The notes beneath the pieces are model-generated. The model did not search any database and had not been told where the DNA came from. It worked only from the letters and a program-made list of their open reading frames with translations. DNA of 64,000 nt, from assembly GCF_035582795.1 (NCBI RefSeq), contig NC_134365.1:139093077-139157076 (forward strand), read 5' to 3'. Each line of letters begins with the position of its first letter. The stretch's first letter is position 1. This DNA comes from Mycteria americana. Its lineage: Eukaryota; Chordata; Aves; Ciconiiformes; Ciconiidae. A program made the translations under genes and the position numbers. Below are positions 11,563 through 24,179 of this stretch, piece by piece.

Positions 11563-11648
11563 AAAGAAAGAAAAGAAAGAAAGAAAGAAAAGAGAAAGAA
11601 AAGAAAGAAAGAAAGAAAAGAGAAAGAAAAGAAAGAAAGAAAGAGAAG
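11563..11648 (+). repeat. GAAA-type microsatellite with 28-bp higher-order unit
   Basis: A pure purine tract built from AAAG and AAAAG words, interrupted by 'agag'. The interruptions recur with a 28-bp spacing, so the array is about three copies of a 28-bp composite unit and not a simple tetranucleotide run. The plus strand is all purine, so the tract could form triplex (H-) DNA. Lysine- or serine/phenylalanine-rich frames across it are artefacts of the repeat. Confidence 0.95.
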
Positions 11649-14600
11649 TTGAAAATACGAACCAAATGCAAAAATCAAAAGAGAACTGAACAATATAAAA
11701 TGGAATATGCTTTTTAACGCTCATGATTTTTGTGGCATGGCCAATCACTTTTCAATGCTTGGGCTTGGCAAAAGTGGAAAAAATTACAGAAAAGCGTGGA
11801 CAACATTTCTTGCAGATCTTTCTAAGGGAAGAAAGACCCGAGGAACAAAGGAGACATGAGAAGGCCCTTGTCTCTTTCTCAGTGGGTGAACATGCCTGTC
11901 ATTGTGTGAAACAGAAGGCAATAGTGTATGCCTGGTGGCCTTCAGAGCTTCAGGCCATTCGGATGATTATTGAGCGGCCATGGCTGGAGCCTGGGAGAAC
12001 AGTACGTGTTGGGTAATAGCGGCGGGGCTGGTCTGTGTGATCTGGGCAGCTGTCCCTTCCAGGCTGCGCGGAGACAACCGACTCGTTTCACTGAACGCCC
12101 CTCTGATGGTAATAACTTCTAGTCCCAGCTAGCTGAAAATGGATGGAAACCAGTGACCTGGAGGTGAAGGGTGCTATTTCCCATTCCAGTGCCCTGAGTC
12201 ACTCGTGCTCTCCTTACAATGAGCTTTCTGTGCCACTCTGAGGGATGCTTTTGCTTTGCGGCTTGCCAGCACTGGTTGTGAGCTGTGGTTAAAACAAATG
12301 AACTGCTTTCCACAAACTCTTCCCCTATGGCCCCTTGTTTATTTTAGAGGGCATAATGTGTAGCCTAGGACTGTATTGCTGATTACAAATATCACCTTGC
12401 TTTGGCTTCTCTCACCTTGAAAATTCAGATTTTTGCTGAAGCCTGGAGACTGTACAACTCATACCGGAGTGTGTGTGGTGGGCTATCAGACGTGAGTAAA
12501 CATAGGCTGTGACTTCAGCGCAAATTACTTCCATTTCACATTTTGTCCCATTTTTACAGCAATGCAGGTTTGTGATTCCTGGAAGCTGATAGTATTTCAG
12601 CCAAGGTAGTTACTTGTATACATGTAAAAGAGGTACTGTTTGTAACACGTTGGTCTAGTCTGTAAGGTTTTGCACGTTTGTAATGTCCCAGTTTACTACA
12701 CAGTTTAATACTGCCTGCACATAAAAAGGAGCAGGAGAATTTTGTCTGTTTAACTGACACTGGTCTAGCCGGTCAATGGCAATAGCGTACTGATGACTGA
12801 GGTGTTTACATGCATATGGAAATGTAGCTCATTATTTCTGCAAGTACCATTCAGCTCCCCACCTTATCTAGGGTACCACACATTAGACAGACACCGCGTG
12901 CTATGTCAAGGTAGGATAGACTTATTGTGAGAAATCTGCAGCAGACATGCCACATTAAGAAAACAGTATTAACTAAAACTCTTTCCCTCATCGGTCCAAA
13001 AACATGGACAACCTGTTAATTAAAGTGAGAAGAATCAGGAAGGACTGAATGAAACTCCCTCTTACTATCTCCCCTCCATTGTGCTTCACTTTTTTCTGTT
13101 CTGAGGCATCACCACTGTGTTTGCCTGAAGTACAACACTGAAGCACTAATACTCACGTGTGTGTTTGCTCTGATGGGTTAAAACAATGCCTTGATACTAT
13201 TTATTTTTGTGAAATGAATGTAGACCTCTGTAGGACCCTTGTGCCTCACTGTTTTGCAGCAAAGGTCAGAAGTCTATTCGTAAGACTTCCAAAGTGTTAT
13301 TGTTAAAACATCTCTTTGCTATGTCACTGTTTTCCCTTTCCTCTCCTCATTCAAAATAATACATTGTCATTAGTGACTTATAACACTCTCCCTCCAAGCG
13401 CAGCGTATCCAGCTTTCCTCGATTTTTTCTCAAGCTTCCTTCCTATTTAAACAAAGAATTGTTTTAGTCAGTTTGGACCCAAATATTCCTAGCCTTGCTA
13501 TCATTAAAAAAAAAAAATCATTCTGTTTTATGCAGTGATTTATAAGCACGGCAGTTTTATTGCTGTTGTGAGCTCAGCATTATGATTTCTTACAACAGAA
13601 AAGTTATGTTCTAATATGGACATTCTTGCAATGTTCGCCCTGACCTTTGTGAGAGTCTTTCTATGGCCAATGTGGCCAAAACTTCAGGCTTTTAATACAT
13701 TAGTCGGTTTATGAATCGCTGTAAATGACACTTCAGCAAGAAGGGAGAAAGGGAGGAAGATGTGCTATTATAATTCAGCAGTGGTGTGTTCTACTAGCCC
13801 TTGCACTCATAACTGAAGGTTGTCACTTACATCATATATCTTGATTTCAGACATCTTTAACTTGACATTTAATTTTTTACTCAATGACTTTTAAAGTCCA
13901 AAAGATCCATAAGATCATCCAAAATGACATTTTCAGTGATTTGGACTCTCAATTATTACTTAGCCAGTCTTTACACTGAGCCTGGCATGTTGTCTCTGAT
14001 CAAATCGTGTCCTACGGTAAAGTCACCAGTCCCCATCTGAGCACACTGAGGGATGCTGAACCCAACACTTGCCCACTACATGCCAGAAATTAATAATCTT
14101 CATTGCTGACCTACTTATTTCTTCAGATTTATCTGTCTTTACAGCTTGAAACTATTGGTTCTTGTTACAGTTTATTCTACTGCATCAAAAAATCGTTATT
14201 TTCCTCTTCTGAGAGCATTTATTCACTGTAATCATGTTGCCTCTAAGTCTCCATTTTGATAAATTGAGCAGAGCAAGCTCTATAGGTGTCTTGGTAAGGC
14301 AAATTCTACGGTCAAGGAATATTTTTTTGCCTCTTTTTGCACTCCCATGAAACTACTAGCATGGTTTCTGAAGGAAATGTGACTTACGTGATCACAGTGT
14401 CTGTCTGTCCAACTCCTTCCCATTCTTTTCGTCATCTCTTACTAAATCTGTGGCCACTTTAACTCCAAACTGTCAGATGGGTAACAGCCTCGGAGTCATT
14501 ACAGTCTGCATATTCCAAGTTTTATGAAAATTGTTGCGCTGGGGAGAGGTGAGACACATCTGTGCTACTGCGAAAGGAAAGGCAGCTAGGGCTCAGCCAG

Positions 14601-15886
14601 CTGGCCGGCCAGCCTGTGCCCCTGGGCTGTCCAGCCGGCACTGCCTAAGCTCGTTCCTCAGGGCAATAGTGAGGAGACAGCAGCAAACACGTTGGGGGCA
14701 GAACTGGGCTATTGGGGGAGTGGCAGGGGAATAAAGAAATGAAGGATGCAATTTCATAGGAAACCAACTTTCCTAAATTGTTTCATGAGCTGCAGAACTA
14801 ATCATAAACTCCAGGCATCACTGCTGGATCGAGTGCTCGCCACTGAAAAGAGACTTTCCTGTAAATCAGATGTAGGTGTTTGTTACAAAATTAAAGATGC
14901 CAGCTACGTCAGTTATTATTTGCATGCTGGGAAGATATTTGCTATTTTTGGATTTTTATATCTCTATGCCTGTGAATTTGAGCTTTGTTGATACAAGGGA
15001 ACACTTTATGATTATTTGGCCAGAAATGTGGTCTGCGTTATACGACACTCTACGGTGCTATGAATAGAAGTCGTGCAGGCTGAGGCATTCAAGACATTTC
15101 TCTGTCACGATATGTATCTGCCATAACACAAATGGAATAAAATACTCCAAGCAGCTCTGACAGTCAGCCACCTCTGGTAACTAATATATTTTGTGATGAC
15201 TTTTACTATCCCTACCATGTTATGAATTATTATCCTGCTTGTTGCCTTAAACAATTAGTAACACAAATTCCCATATCCTGCCCCATCATACTGACAACCC
15301 ACCAATTATATATCTAAATGTATAGACTCACAAGAAAGGCTATCATCTCTTGGAGGAAGCAATTATAGGACAATGTGTGTCAGCCAGAAGATTAAGGGCC
15401 CCATGCTAGTTCAAAGAGTTGAGTTTCAATTCTCACGATCTGTCATGTCAGTGACTTTGGGATTAATGGCCACCTGAGATCAAGATGATTTGCATAAAAA
15501 CATTAATGAAGGTACAGTACAGTCTGTAGGGGTCAGGCGTGAATGACTGGTGATCAGTATTCATGGGGCTCATGGGAGGACCATCAGGCATCTGGGAATG
15601 GGCTAAAAAGAAAGCATGTAAAAATTGTTTCCTTGTAATTTTAGACAATTTACAGGCCTCTAAATATATTTCCTTTATGCTTGCATTTTTCAAAGAAAAA
15701 TTCTTTTAAGAAGCCTTGCGATGTTATGAAATTACACTTTTAGTTGCAGAGGCTTTGGATGATTCAAAGATCATTAATAAATTTTTAGTCATTAAAGGAA
15801 ATGCTCTCTTGATACCATGCAAAAACAAGATGAGCCATGGTTCCTGCCACAGAGAAAGGGTTCTTGGCAGATTTTATCTAACACAT
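11649..15886. other. Non-coding stretch
   Basis: No gene is recognised. A GC-richer patch at about 14530-14740 contains a perfect 14-bp palindrome at 14600-14613 centred on GGCCGGCC. The block 13530-13740 looks like a possible conserved non-coding element and is reported separately. There is an A run near 13505-13517. Open frames are below 100 codons and unsupported. Confidence 0.5.
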
Positions 15887-16024
15887 TATATTACATATGT
15901 ATATTACTATATCTATAGTATACATAATATACATACAACTATAAATATATAATATAGATATGAAATATAAGATATAAGATAATATATAATATATACTTAT
16001 ATATTCTTATACATTATATGTAAT
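15887..16024. repeat. AT-only low-complexity tract
   Basis: About 140 bp made almost entirely of TATA, ATAT and related words with rare C or G ('acatacaac', 'agatat'). It has many small self-complementary words and would be expected to unwind or form cruciforms easily. No regular unit longer than a few bases holds over the whole tract. It has no coding content. Confidence 0.85.
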
Positions 16025-16789
16025 CTGTCGATATTTTGTATAGCATCAGAAGCATTTTTATTTAGCATTTGAAATCATCCTGAATTTGTTGTTGCCTGAA
16101 TGATTGACGGAACAGTTCCAAGGAGGTAGCCAGAACTGGCATATTACGTGCAGTAAGCTAAAACTGGGAAAGGTGCAGTTGTATAAAATAGCGGGGAAAG
16201 AGTTACTATGAGCATAGTTAAGGGAAACTAGGCTGTTTGAGAGCAGAACTGATGGATTTATTTGTTCTGCATATTAGTTCGTCAACTAGGTAAATTTGCC
16301 ATCACCATTAGAGAAACTGTACGGATTTCTCTACTGAGGATATTGCAGAAGGCCAGAGCGTGTGTCTGTGTGGTTGTGAACTGGCCACGCTGAGCATGTA
16401 CTGTTTGAGGGAGGGCTACTTGGAGAGGTCCAAAGCAGGGCCAGGGTTTGGTGCTAAGGGTTTGGTGGTGTGGACAAGTAGAAGCCCGTTTCTGGGTTAA
16501 TTTTTCTTTTATTTCAGCAATGTCATGCTCCATAGGGGGCTACGCGAGGAAAACTGGATCCCACGTTCACTTTTGTCCTCAAAACTTTAAGTAATGGAAA
16601 ATCTGTTATACATCTAATAACTAGTGGTTTGTTGCCTTCACTGAACTTTATAGTTCAAGGCTGAATTTGTGGAATTTCATCTTCCAACTACTGTGTCTCA
16701 TTAGGCATTATTTTTATTATATCTCTTCCTCACTGTAAATGCATATAGGCTGTAATCAAGTAATTTCTTACCCTCTAGAATAAACTTAA
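16025..16789. other. Non-coding stretch
   Basis: Nothing is recognised on either strand. The minus-strand frame at 16282-16533 lacks motifs and fits chance. Confidence 0.5.
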
Positions 16790-17335
16790 ATAGATTAAAT
16801 TTCTCCAGTCTCCACATAACAGCTGCATTTTCCTGCTTTAACCATTCTGTCCTAAGCCTGTTGCAGATTTTCAACCTCCTTTTTTTGAAGTGTGGATTCC
16901 CCCAAAGGACACCCTGTTCTAGCAGTGAGCTCACTGGTGACACATGCAGAGAAAGTACCATCTCTCTGCCACTCAGTATTATTTCCCTGTTTCTTCATCC
17001 AAAAATCTTTTATGCTTTTAAATATGAGCTGTTCTGCTCAATTAGCTGTCTTGTAGAGCCCTGAGGCAGTTCCCCATTGCGGAGGGCTGATCTCCATTGT
17101 TTCTTCCCAGCTGTCCAAGCTTTTGTTTTGAAAACACATTTTGCTTGACTGGGCATAGTGTACAGGGCAGACAAATTGCTCTGACTGCTCTTCTAACCTT
17201 CGTGATACCTGCATATTTTATCAGCAATTTTGAACTTATTTTTAGACGATTAATGAAAATCATGATTCTGCACTTGCTGCTTGCCCACTATTTTTTAAAG
17301 ATCTGTGAATCAAGCAGTCCTTAATCAACTTAGCA
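16790..17335 (-). mobile_element. Ancient L3/CR1-type LINE remnant, minus strand
   Basis: The segment matches, in order, the antisense of old L3/CR1 reverse transcriptases known from amniotes. A 'tttgaagtgtgga' block (about 16886) is followed by the 'acaccctgttctagcagtg' zone and the 'ctcactggtgac' zone, then a long decayed middle, then at 17195-17260 the block around the catalytic site and the segment after it. Read on the minus strand, 17218-17198 gives KYAGITK, where the family has a Y/FADD catalytic box. Numerous indels destroy the frame. It is much more decayed than the CR1 at 9967-11000, so the insertion is much older. Edges are uncertain by tens of bases. Confidence 0.72.
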
Positions 17336-20300
17336 CATGCTTCAGCGATGGCTTATAGGATTGCATTTTTCCTATAGTTAGTATAGAATGGCACAAGTGT
17401 AATATGAAATCATGTGCTGGGCAGTTACCTAAGAGTATGAAATCTTCCTACTTGCCTTTTGAATGAAACTTGCAGTCTCAGAGAACAAAACTGGATTTGT
17501 TTGACATGGCAAATTTCTTTTAAATCATGGTAGCTGCTCTTGGTCTGTAATCGTTGCACAGCACAGCTGGACTTTCCATTGGCTACAAGACAGTTTAGTT
17601 TAACCCACCTTTTCCTGTGGCTCATGAATTTACTCCGAGAGTGCACAAAAAAAATCTATAATGAATCATTGATCAATAAAGACTATTCTTTTTTCTTTAC
17701 TTTTTCTTTTGCTCTCTGAATTAGAGGGAAAAGGGAAAGCTTAGATTTTGTTTGTTCTGGTGGAAATGCAAGTTCCTGCTGGTCAATGTAAGAAAAAAGT
17801 GGAGGGTGTGAATAAAACAAATGGATATTTCTAGACTTGATGGAAGCATGGAGAACACTGATAAAATCAGGAACTTTGCAGACAAAAGTATGGTTTTGGC
17901 AAAACATAATTTTCACTTCAAAAAGATAATATGAATAAAAAATAGGTGGGAGATCTTTTAAACATTAGGCCCCAAAATATCACATACATTATTATCCATC
18001 TGTAAAAGTTTGAGTGATACTTATGTGGTGTTTGGGAAAATGACTTTTTTTTTAAATTCACAAGAGGATAAAAAAACTTTTCATTTCTCTTAGTCCTTCT
18101 GAAATGCATAAGGTTGACAGCTGTTGTTATGAAGACAGAATAAAAAGATATAGGTGCAGAACTTTCCTGTGTACTACATCCTCTAGCCAGAATGCTCTTT
18201 GTTCTTGCTCCACACTATGTACTACAGACAATGCAAATCTAAATGTTGAGAGCTACCTACATGATTGAAGAGGGTGACCAGTCATAAAGAACTTGATGCA
18301 AGATGAAGTTTTCCTTTTGTACGCTTAAAAGTAGCTCTTCAAGACTTGTTCTCAACATAAATACAAAGAAGCCTGCACAAAACCCCCCCCTCGATTAAAA
18401 CCTTTCTTTTAAGAGTCAGTCTCAAATAGAGGAAGCTTGGTTTCATTCTGTGTTCTCAGGAAAGGCCGTATCTACTAAGCCGTATTTACATGTTGCTCAC
18501 TGATTAGATGCTTTTTTGTATTTGGTTATATATTACAAGAAAGAACTGATTTTCTCCATCTTTTGTAATTTACACAGGTCACAGAGCCATGAGCCATGAA
18601 ACCAGCACAAACTCTACAACAATTCTGTTTTACCTAGTAGTAAAATGCCTACAATTTATTATGCAGTTACTCAGTTTAAAAGCCTGGTCTCCCAGAAGTT
18701 ATTGTTTCCTTAAGAAATACAGATGCCTTTAAAAGTAGTTCATTAGCATTATTCTCTAGTCTTCGTCTTTCTCTCTGGCTCAGCAGAATTGCTGCTGTTC
18801 ATTTGGAGCCAGCGGCCCCCAATGAGACTCTTAAGTGGGAAGTGCATCATATGCCATGGTATTGAATCACACTCACTTTTCTGATGAAAGAGCTACCAGG
18901 GCTTTTGTAAGCATGATGCATTTTTGCTTACTGTCATGGCTTTCCCTTCCAAGAGGAGTAAACATTTTTACCCTAATTTTTGTTCAACTTAATATATCTT
19001 CTATTACAGTAGCAAAGCAAGAGGACAGCATACTGTACAAGAGTAATTTGCCTAAAAGAGATGACACAAACACAGCTCCCAGGTTTTCTCTGCTAGTGTC
19101 ATGACTGACTGACATGATCAGAACAGAATTCACATGGCAGGCTCTGCTTAACACTATCTTTAAATAATAACTCTCTAGAGTAATTGTCTCTCTGTCTGCC
19201 TTGATAGCATCAGCTGAGAAGCATGTATTGTCTCCTAGGTTGTTAACTGCCTAACAAGTCTGGGATTCAGAATTAAGTCAAAGGAAAAAAAAAAGATACC
19301 TTTGAAACCACTTTGCATTGTGAGTTACCTGCCTGCAACCTGAAGTGCCTTGCCTCAGCCTAGAGGTGTACAGAGTCTAAAAAGAGAGGCTCACTAAGCT
19401 CCTTCCTGCTGTGAAAACCTGTAAAGGCTTCAGAAAAACAATTGCAGTGTGGAGAAGGGCACCCACCTCTCCTTCCACAAAAAAGACTTCCCCAACGCAC
19501 ATGTGGAGAGGGGAGCTGGAAGGGCTTTGCCATGAACTGCTTATTCCACGCGTCCCAGTGGCCTGGCTGGGAGTGCACAGCGATGCTGTCTCAGGAGTGT
19601 GTTGGCTGACATCCACAGGGCTCAGATCTGGAGTTCAGGATACCAAAGGCATCTTTGTGGTTGTGTGCCGACTGGTTATGGGGAGAAGATGCCCGCTTTA
19701 TGTGTAAAAGGCTGTTCTCTCTCAGGTTTGTGGGGTCAAATACCTGTCTGATGGCTGGCTGGTAGGAGAAGCATTTGTTGCTGTTTAAATGTGGGACGAA
19801 GCCATGGCTGGAACTGGCTTTGTTCTTTTTGGCCGATGAAGACAGATAAAGGGTGTCATCGGCAATGTGCCTGTAAGAAGGGCTGTTACAGCAATTAGCT
19901 TCTAACTTTCATTTCACAGTTTCTGCTTGTTATCTTCAATAAATGAAGGGTGCTTAGGATCAGGAGTGCCTCCTGAAATGGAAGGGCTTAACCATGACAC
20001 CTGTGCGTGCAAACACAAGTTGAAATCAGTGGTACGGTGTTTGCATCACGTCACTGCAGTTCTACCACCTGTTAAATTGCTTCAGCTCGGGGCTGTGCTG
20101 GGTCACGTTCCAGAGAGCACGACGCGCATAACCTACCTGTGGGCTTAGGCAAGTAGAGTGACTTCACTCGCCTCCTTCGCTGCCTCGCTTTACTCCCTCT
20201 GGTGCTTTGCGTGACAAGATGAAATGCGTGCCACTGGACTGGAATAAAACAGAAAGCCACTTGCAACTTCTTTAATACGATGAGGATGATGTGGTGAAGG

Positions 20301-23300
20301 GAAACAACTTTCTGAATTGATCAAACATCTAGGAGTCTTAAAGAACATTGCTCAGCTTGTCCTGAAAAAGATCCACAAAGCTGAAAAATAGTAATAACCC
20401 CTCCAAACACATCCATCACCACTCCAAATCTTCCTCTGATTAAATTGCTTGGGATTCTGTTTGGCAATGATAAAGAGTGGCATTTGAGAAAGGTCACAAG
20501 AAACATTGTCAGGTTCACTTGTCTGGAATAGATACATATTTAGATTGCTCAGTTGTAGCGTATCAATCACCACAGTGATTTCAGAGCTCGGCATTTCTGG
20601 TAAGGAGGGTGATTTTAGGTAGTAGACTCAAACCCATCTGACCCTTGCCACGCGCTTACGGCAGGGCCACAAAAGGAAGTTCCCTCATGGTAGGTGCATC
20701 ATGTGGGCTACTCCAGCAGCCATCTTCTGTGAGGGAACTCGGTGAGACTGATCCTTCCACGCAAGTGGGGCAGCTCCTTGCCATTAACCATGGGATAAGA
20801 GCGTGCACATTGCCTCAGAGGAGCCAATGCATTGGATCACCATCCCAGCTTGCCTCATGGTAGCTGTTCTCACCTGTATTGTATGCTGTGACCCCACAAT
20901 AAGTGACTGTTTGAGACTGAGGCAGCCAGTCTTCCTGAGCTCACAAGCCACACACTGAAATCTTCTTGTGGCAAACAGCTACAAGGCATGCGCTGCATGG
21001 TCCGGGATGACAAGAGGAGGGAGAGCTCCAGGAGCAATTCAGAGGCAGGACGAGCCAGAATCCCGCAGGGTCCCATGGCTCCATGAGGGATGGGACTGTG
21101 CTGGGGTGACAGCTGAATGCAGAGCAACTGAGTGACATGAGCAGTGACTGACCCTACTGACCCCATCGGGACTGAATTAACTGGCAGCCCCTGTGCCAGT
21201 ACAGCGGCTGTGGTCGTGCAGTGGCCACTGGCTAGAAAGCTCCATTAGAGCACCACTCCTTCAAATATCTGCCTGCAGCTGAAGAACCTCTGCGTGGCAA
21301 CACCTGTAGACTAAAGGGTGCTCCTCCTGCTTTTTAAAACACAACTGAAAGGAATAAACAAGCTCCATCTATTTGCTCTCCAGCCACTACACACTCCTTT
21401 TAACAGTCCAGCTCTATCCAGCTTGTCGATACGCCGCCTTTGATATACAAAGAATAAATCCCAGCTTCCTAGACGAGGCTTGAGCACTAAGGCTTCTGTA
21501 TGTGAGAAGCTGTTCTGCAGAAAAGGTGACACACCTGAGATACTGAAGTTGTTACTTGGCTATCAGGCTAACTAGTTGCAGACAAATCTGTGGAAAATGC
21601 TATGTTTTGTATTTTCTCTCTTCAGTGTTAACTCTGCAGCACTGGAGCCTGAGAATGGAGCATCTGAGCTCCATTGGGGCTGCAACCCAAGACAATTCAC
21701 ACTGTTTTAAGTCCCCTTACTCAACACTAATAGAATTCCTGCCAAACCAAATTACTCCCACCCAAAGCTGAATTAACTTGCCTCTGTAGCAGTAACTTTT
21801 TTGCTCTATCTCAATACAAATTGAGGGAAAATGATTTTACCGAGTAAAACCTCTATACTTATCTGCCTCCAGAGTTTCACTATGGGCCATCTATAGCTAG
21901 GTACATAAGTACACATTTCAAACCACTAGCCCAACATTTTCAAATACAAATACTTCTGTTTTTGAATTAGATATCTATTGTCATTGGCCATCTGGGTGTT
22001 AAAAGCCATTGAGTGTATCCGTCCTTTTAAAATGTTTCAACACCTCTGGAAAAAAAGGAACAAAGACTGTCATGTGCTGTGACAGCAGCAGTCTCCTGAT
22101 TTTCCTCCAAGTAGAAAAGTGCCTCATTGAGGGGGATGGATTTGTGTGAAGAACATTCTGTAGAAATTGGGGTCCAAATTTAAATACTGGCTTTAATGAG
22201 TGTAGGAGAGACAGTGGGCAGCAGAGAAGTAGGAACTCGTTAGCCAAGTCTCCATGTCTGAACTATAGGACAGGGCTAGAATTGCCAAAAATCGTGCACA
22301 CATGGCTGCTTTGCACGTGCAGCTCAGCTTGCCCACAGGAGCTGCCCTGACAGCAAATTCCCAGTTTTACACTCATTGGCAGGCAAGCTTAGTGTATACA
22401 GGGGAACAGCATGGAGAAACAATCTTACTCCTTGCATCTTACTTGAAGTGGCAAGTGGTGATGCACATAATTCCCCCCACCTGCACAGAGCAAAGAGTAA
22501 ATGGAAATTATGTCTTACTAGATCAAATGTTATCTTCTTACACCTTTACATCTTTTTTATTGGTAATAAAAAAAGGAACTTGTCCCTTAAAATGACAAAT
22601 TCTCTTTTACTTTACTCATATTGTCAGAAGTCATTGTTTAGGCCTTGTTTGCCCTTTGCTAGAAGCTGTAGATGACTTTCTGGGACATTTCTGAGAGCAA
22701 GAAGAGAGACTGTCCTGTATGAATAATCACCGAGGATTGGCTAGCATGGAGCGTACAAGGAAACATGTTTAAACTAACACTGCATGAAAATCTGGTAGCT
22801 CTTTTTTTTCACTTTATCATCTAAATCCTTCAATATGAGAGGAAAGATGAAAAATGGGTCTCTTCTCCTCATAACATCTGTCTCATTAAGACATCTTCTC
22901 CTGTTGAGTGCAGGTAGGGTTTAACAGTGAGATATTTTCTCTTCTGTAAGAAGAGATGTGGGAGCCTGGGACTGGAAAAGAGGAAATTCTGCTATAAGGC
23001 AAACAGGGATGTGTAATAACCCTTAAACCTTCCTGAAGTTCATATCCTAATTTTACTATTCCAGATAATTTTTGTGGAGAGCTTTATAGCTTGGGAGACC
23101 AGAAGAGATCACTGTCTTTCTCATCTCCCACCTTACATAGCACACAGTGTTAGAAAAGTTGTCTTGTTGCCCCAACACTAAGCACATGGTTATGGCTGAA
23201 CCAGAAAATTGTGCTTCTGAGTCCAGAGCAGAATCTGGTGAAGCTGTGATATTCTGGCACAAATCACACTTCTTCTTTAAGCTCCTTTTGGAACAAGACT

Positions 23301-24179
23301 CCTGGTTAGCCTCTTCTTCTCTGAAAATGTTTGTACATCAAGGCTTAAAATGCTTAACAGTGTTACTTGAAAATATTTTAAATTCACTCATATGGATGGG
23401 AAATGGAATAATGACATAATATCAGCAATAGCACTAGAATAAGGCAAAATAAGACATCCAGGGTTGTACACTCTAAGGTTAAATATGTGATATTAGAAAA
23501 TTAATTTTACATATGTTTGTTGCTGCACAATCCAGGGAATGGTGACAAATGGAACATAGTCAGTCCAGCAAGAAATACCAAGAGAAATACCAAGGGGAGC
23601 CAGGAAAGTGTTGTCAGGCAGCAATGACATCAGCCTGCAACCCTTGCCAGCCTCCCTCCACCACGTCCACAGTTCCAGATCACTGCTCTGCAAAGGGCCA
23701 CCACTCCCTTCCCGTTAAATCACAGGACCAACTCTAAAAGTCTTTTTTTTTTTTTCCCCCTCACTTTACAAGAATGCATCCTGACTACCTGATATCTAAT
23801 GTTGAATATGCAATTATTTTGTTTATATGAACAAAATATTCAGCACTTCAGATGGATTCCCTTCTTCTTGCCCTACTGTGGTCCCCCCTTCAATTTTGTT
23901 TTTTTTTTTTTTTTTCTCCAGAGCTTGTTAAAAGGATGAAGGCTCCCGTTTTGATGGCTAGATTAACCCCTCCACAGTGTGGTTTGTTAGCTCATGCTTT
24001 TGGGTTGCATCCACTCCTGCAACGGTTTCTCCAGGCTGCTTTTGAGAGTGTATACAATATCTGAATTCGTTAGTAAAGAATCTGTCATTGTGGGGGTCAA
24101 ATGCATGAGGAAACTGGTAGATAACTAATGGTTTTTGCTTGCTTGGCTTGTTCATTTCATAAATAGAAAATGTTCTTCA
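17336..24179. other. Long non-coding stretch
   Basis: No gene is recognised over nearly 7 kb. T runs lie at 23743-23755 and 23899-23915, and a perfect 12-bp tandem duplication (agaaataccaag, twice) lies at 23571-23594. Open frames on both strands are below 100 codons and have no domain, signal peptide or convincing flanking splice sites. It is most simply intronic or intergenic. Confidence 0.5.

Noticed and set aside
11490-11748. Minus-strand frames rich in serine, phenylalanine and leucine
   Set aside because: They are translations of the purine microsatellite.
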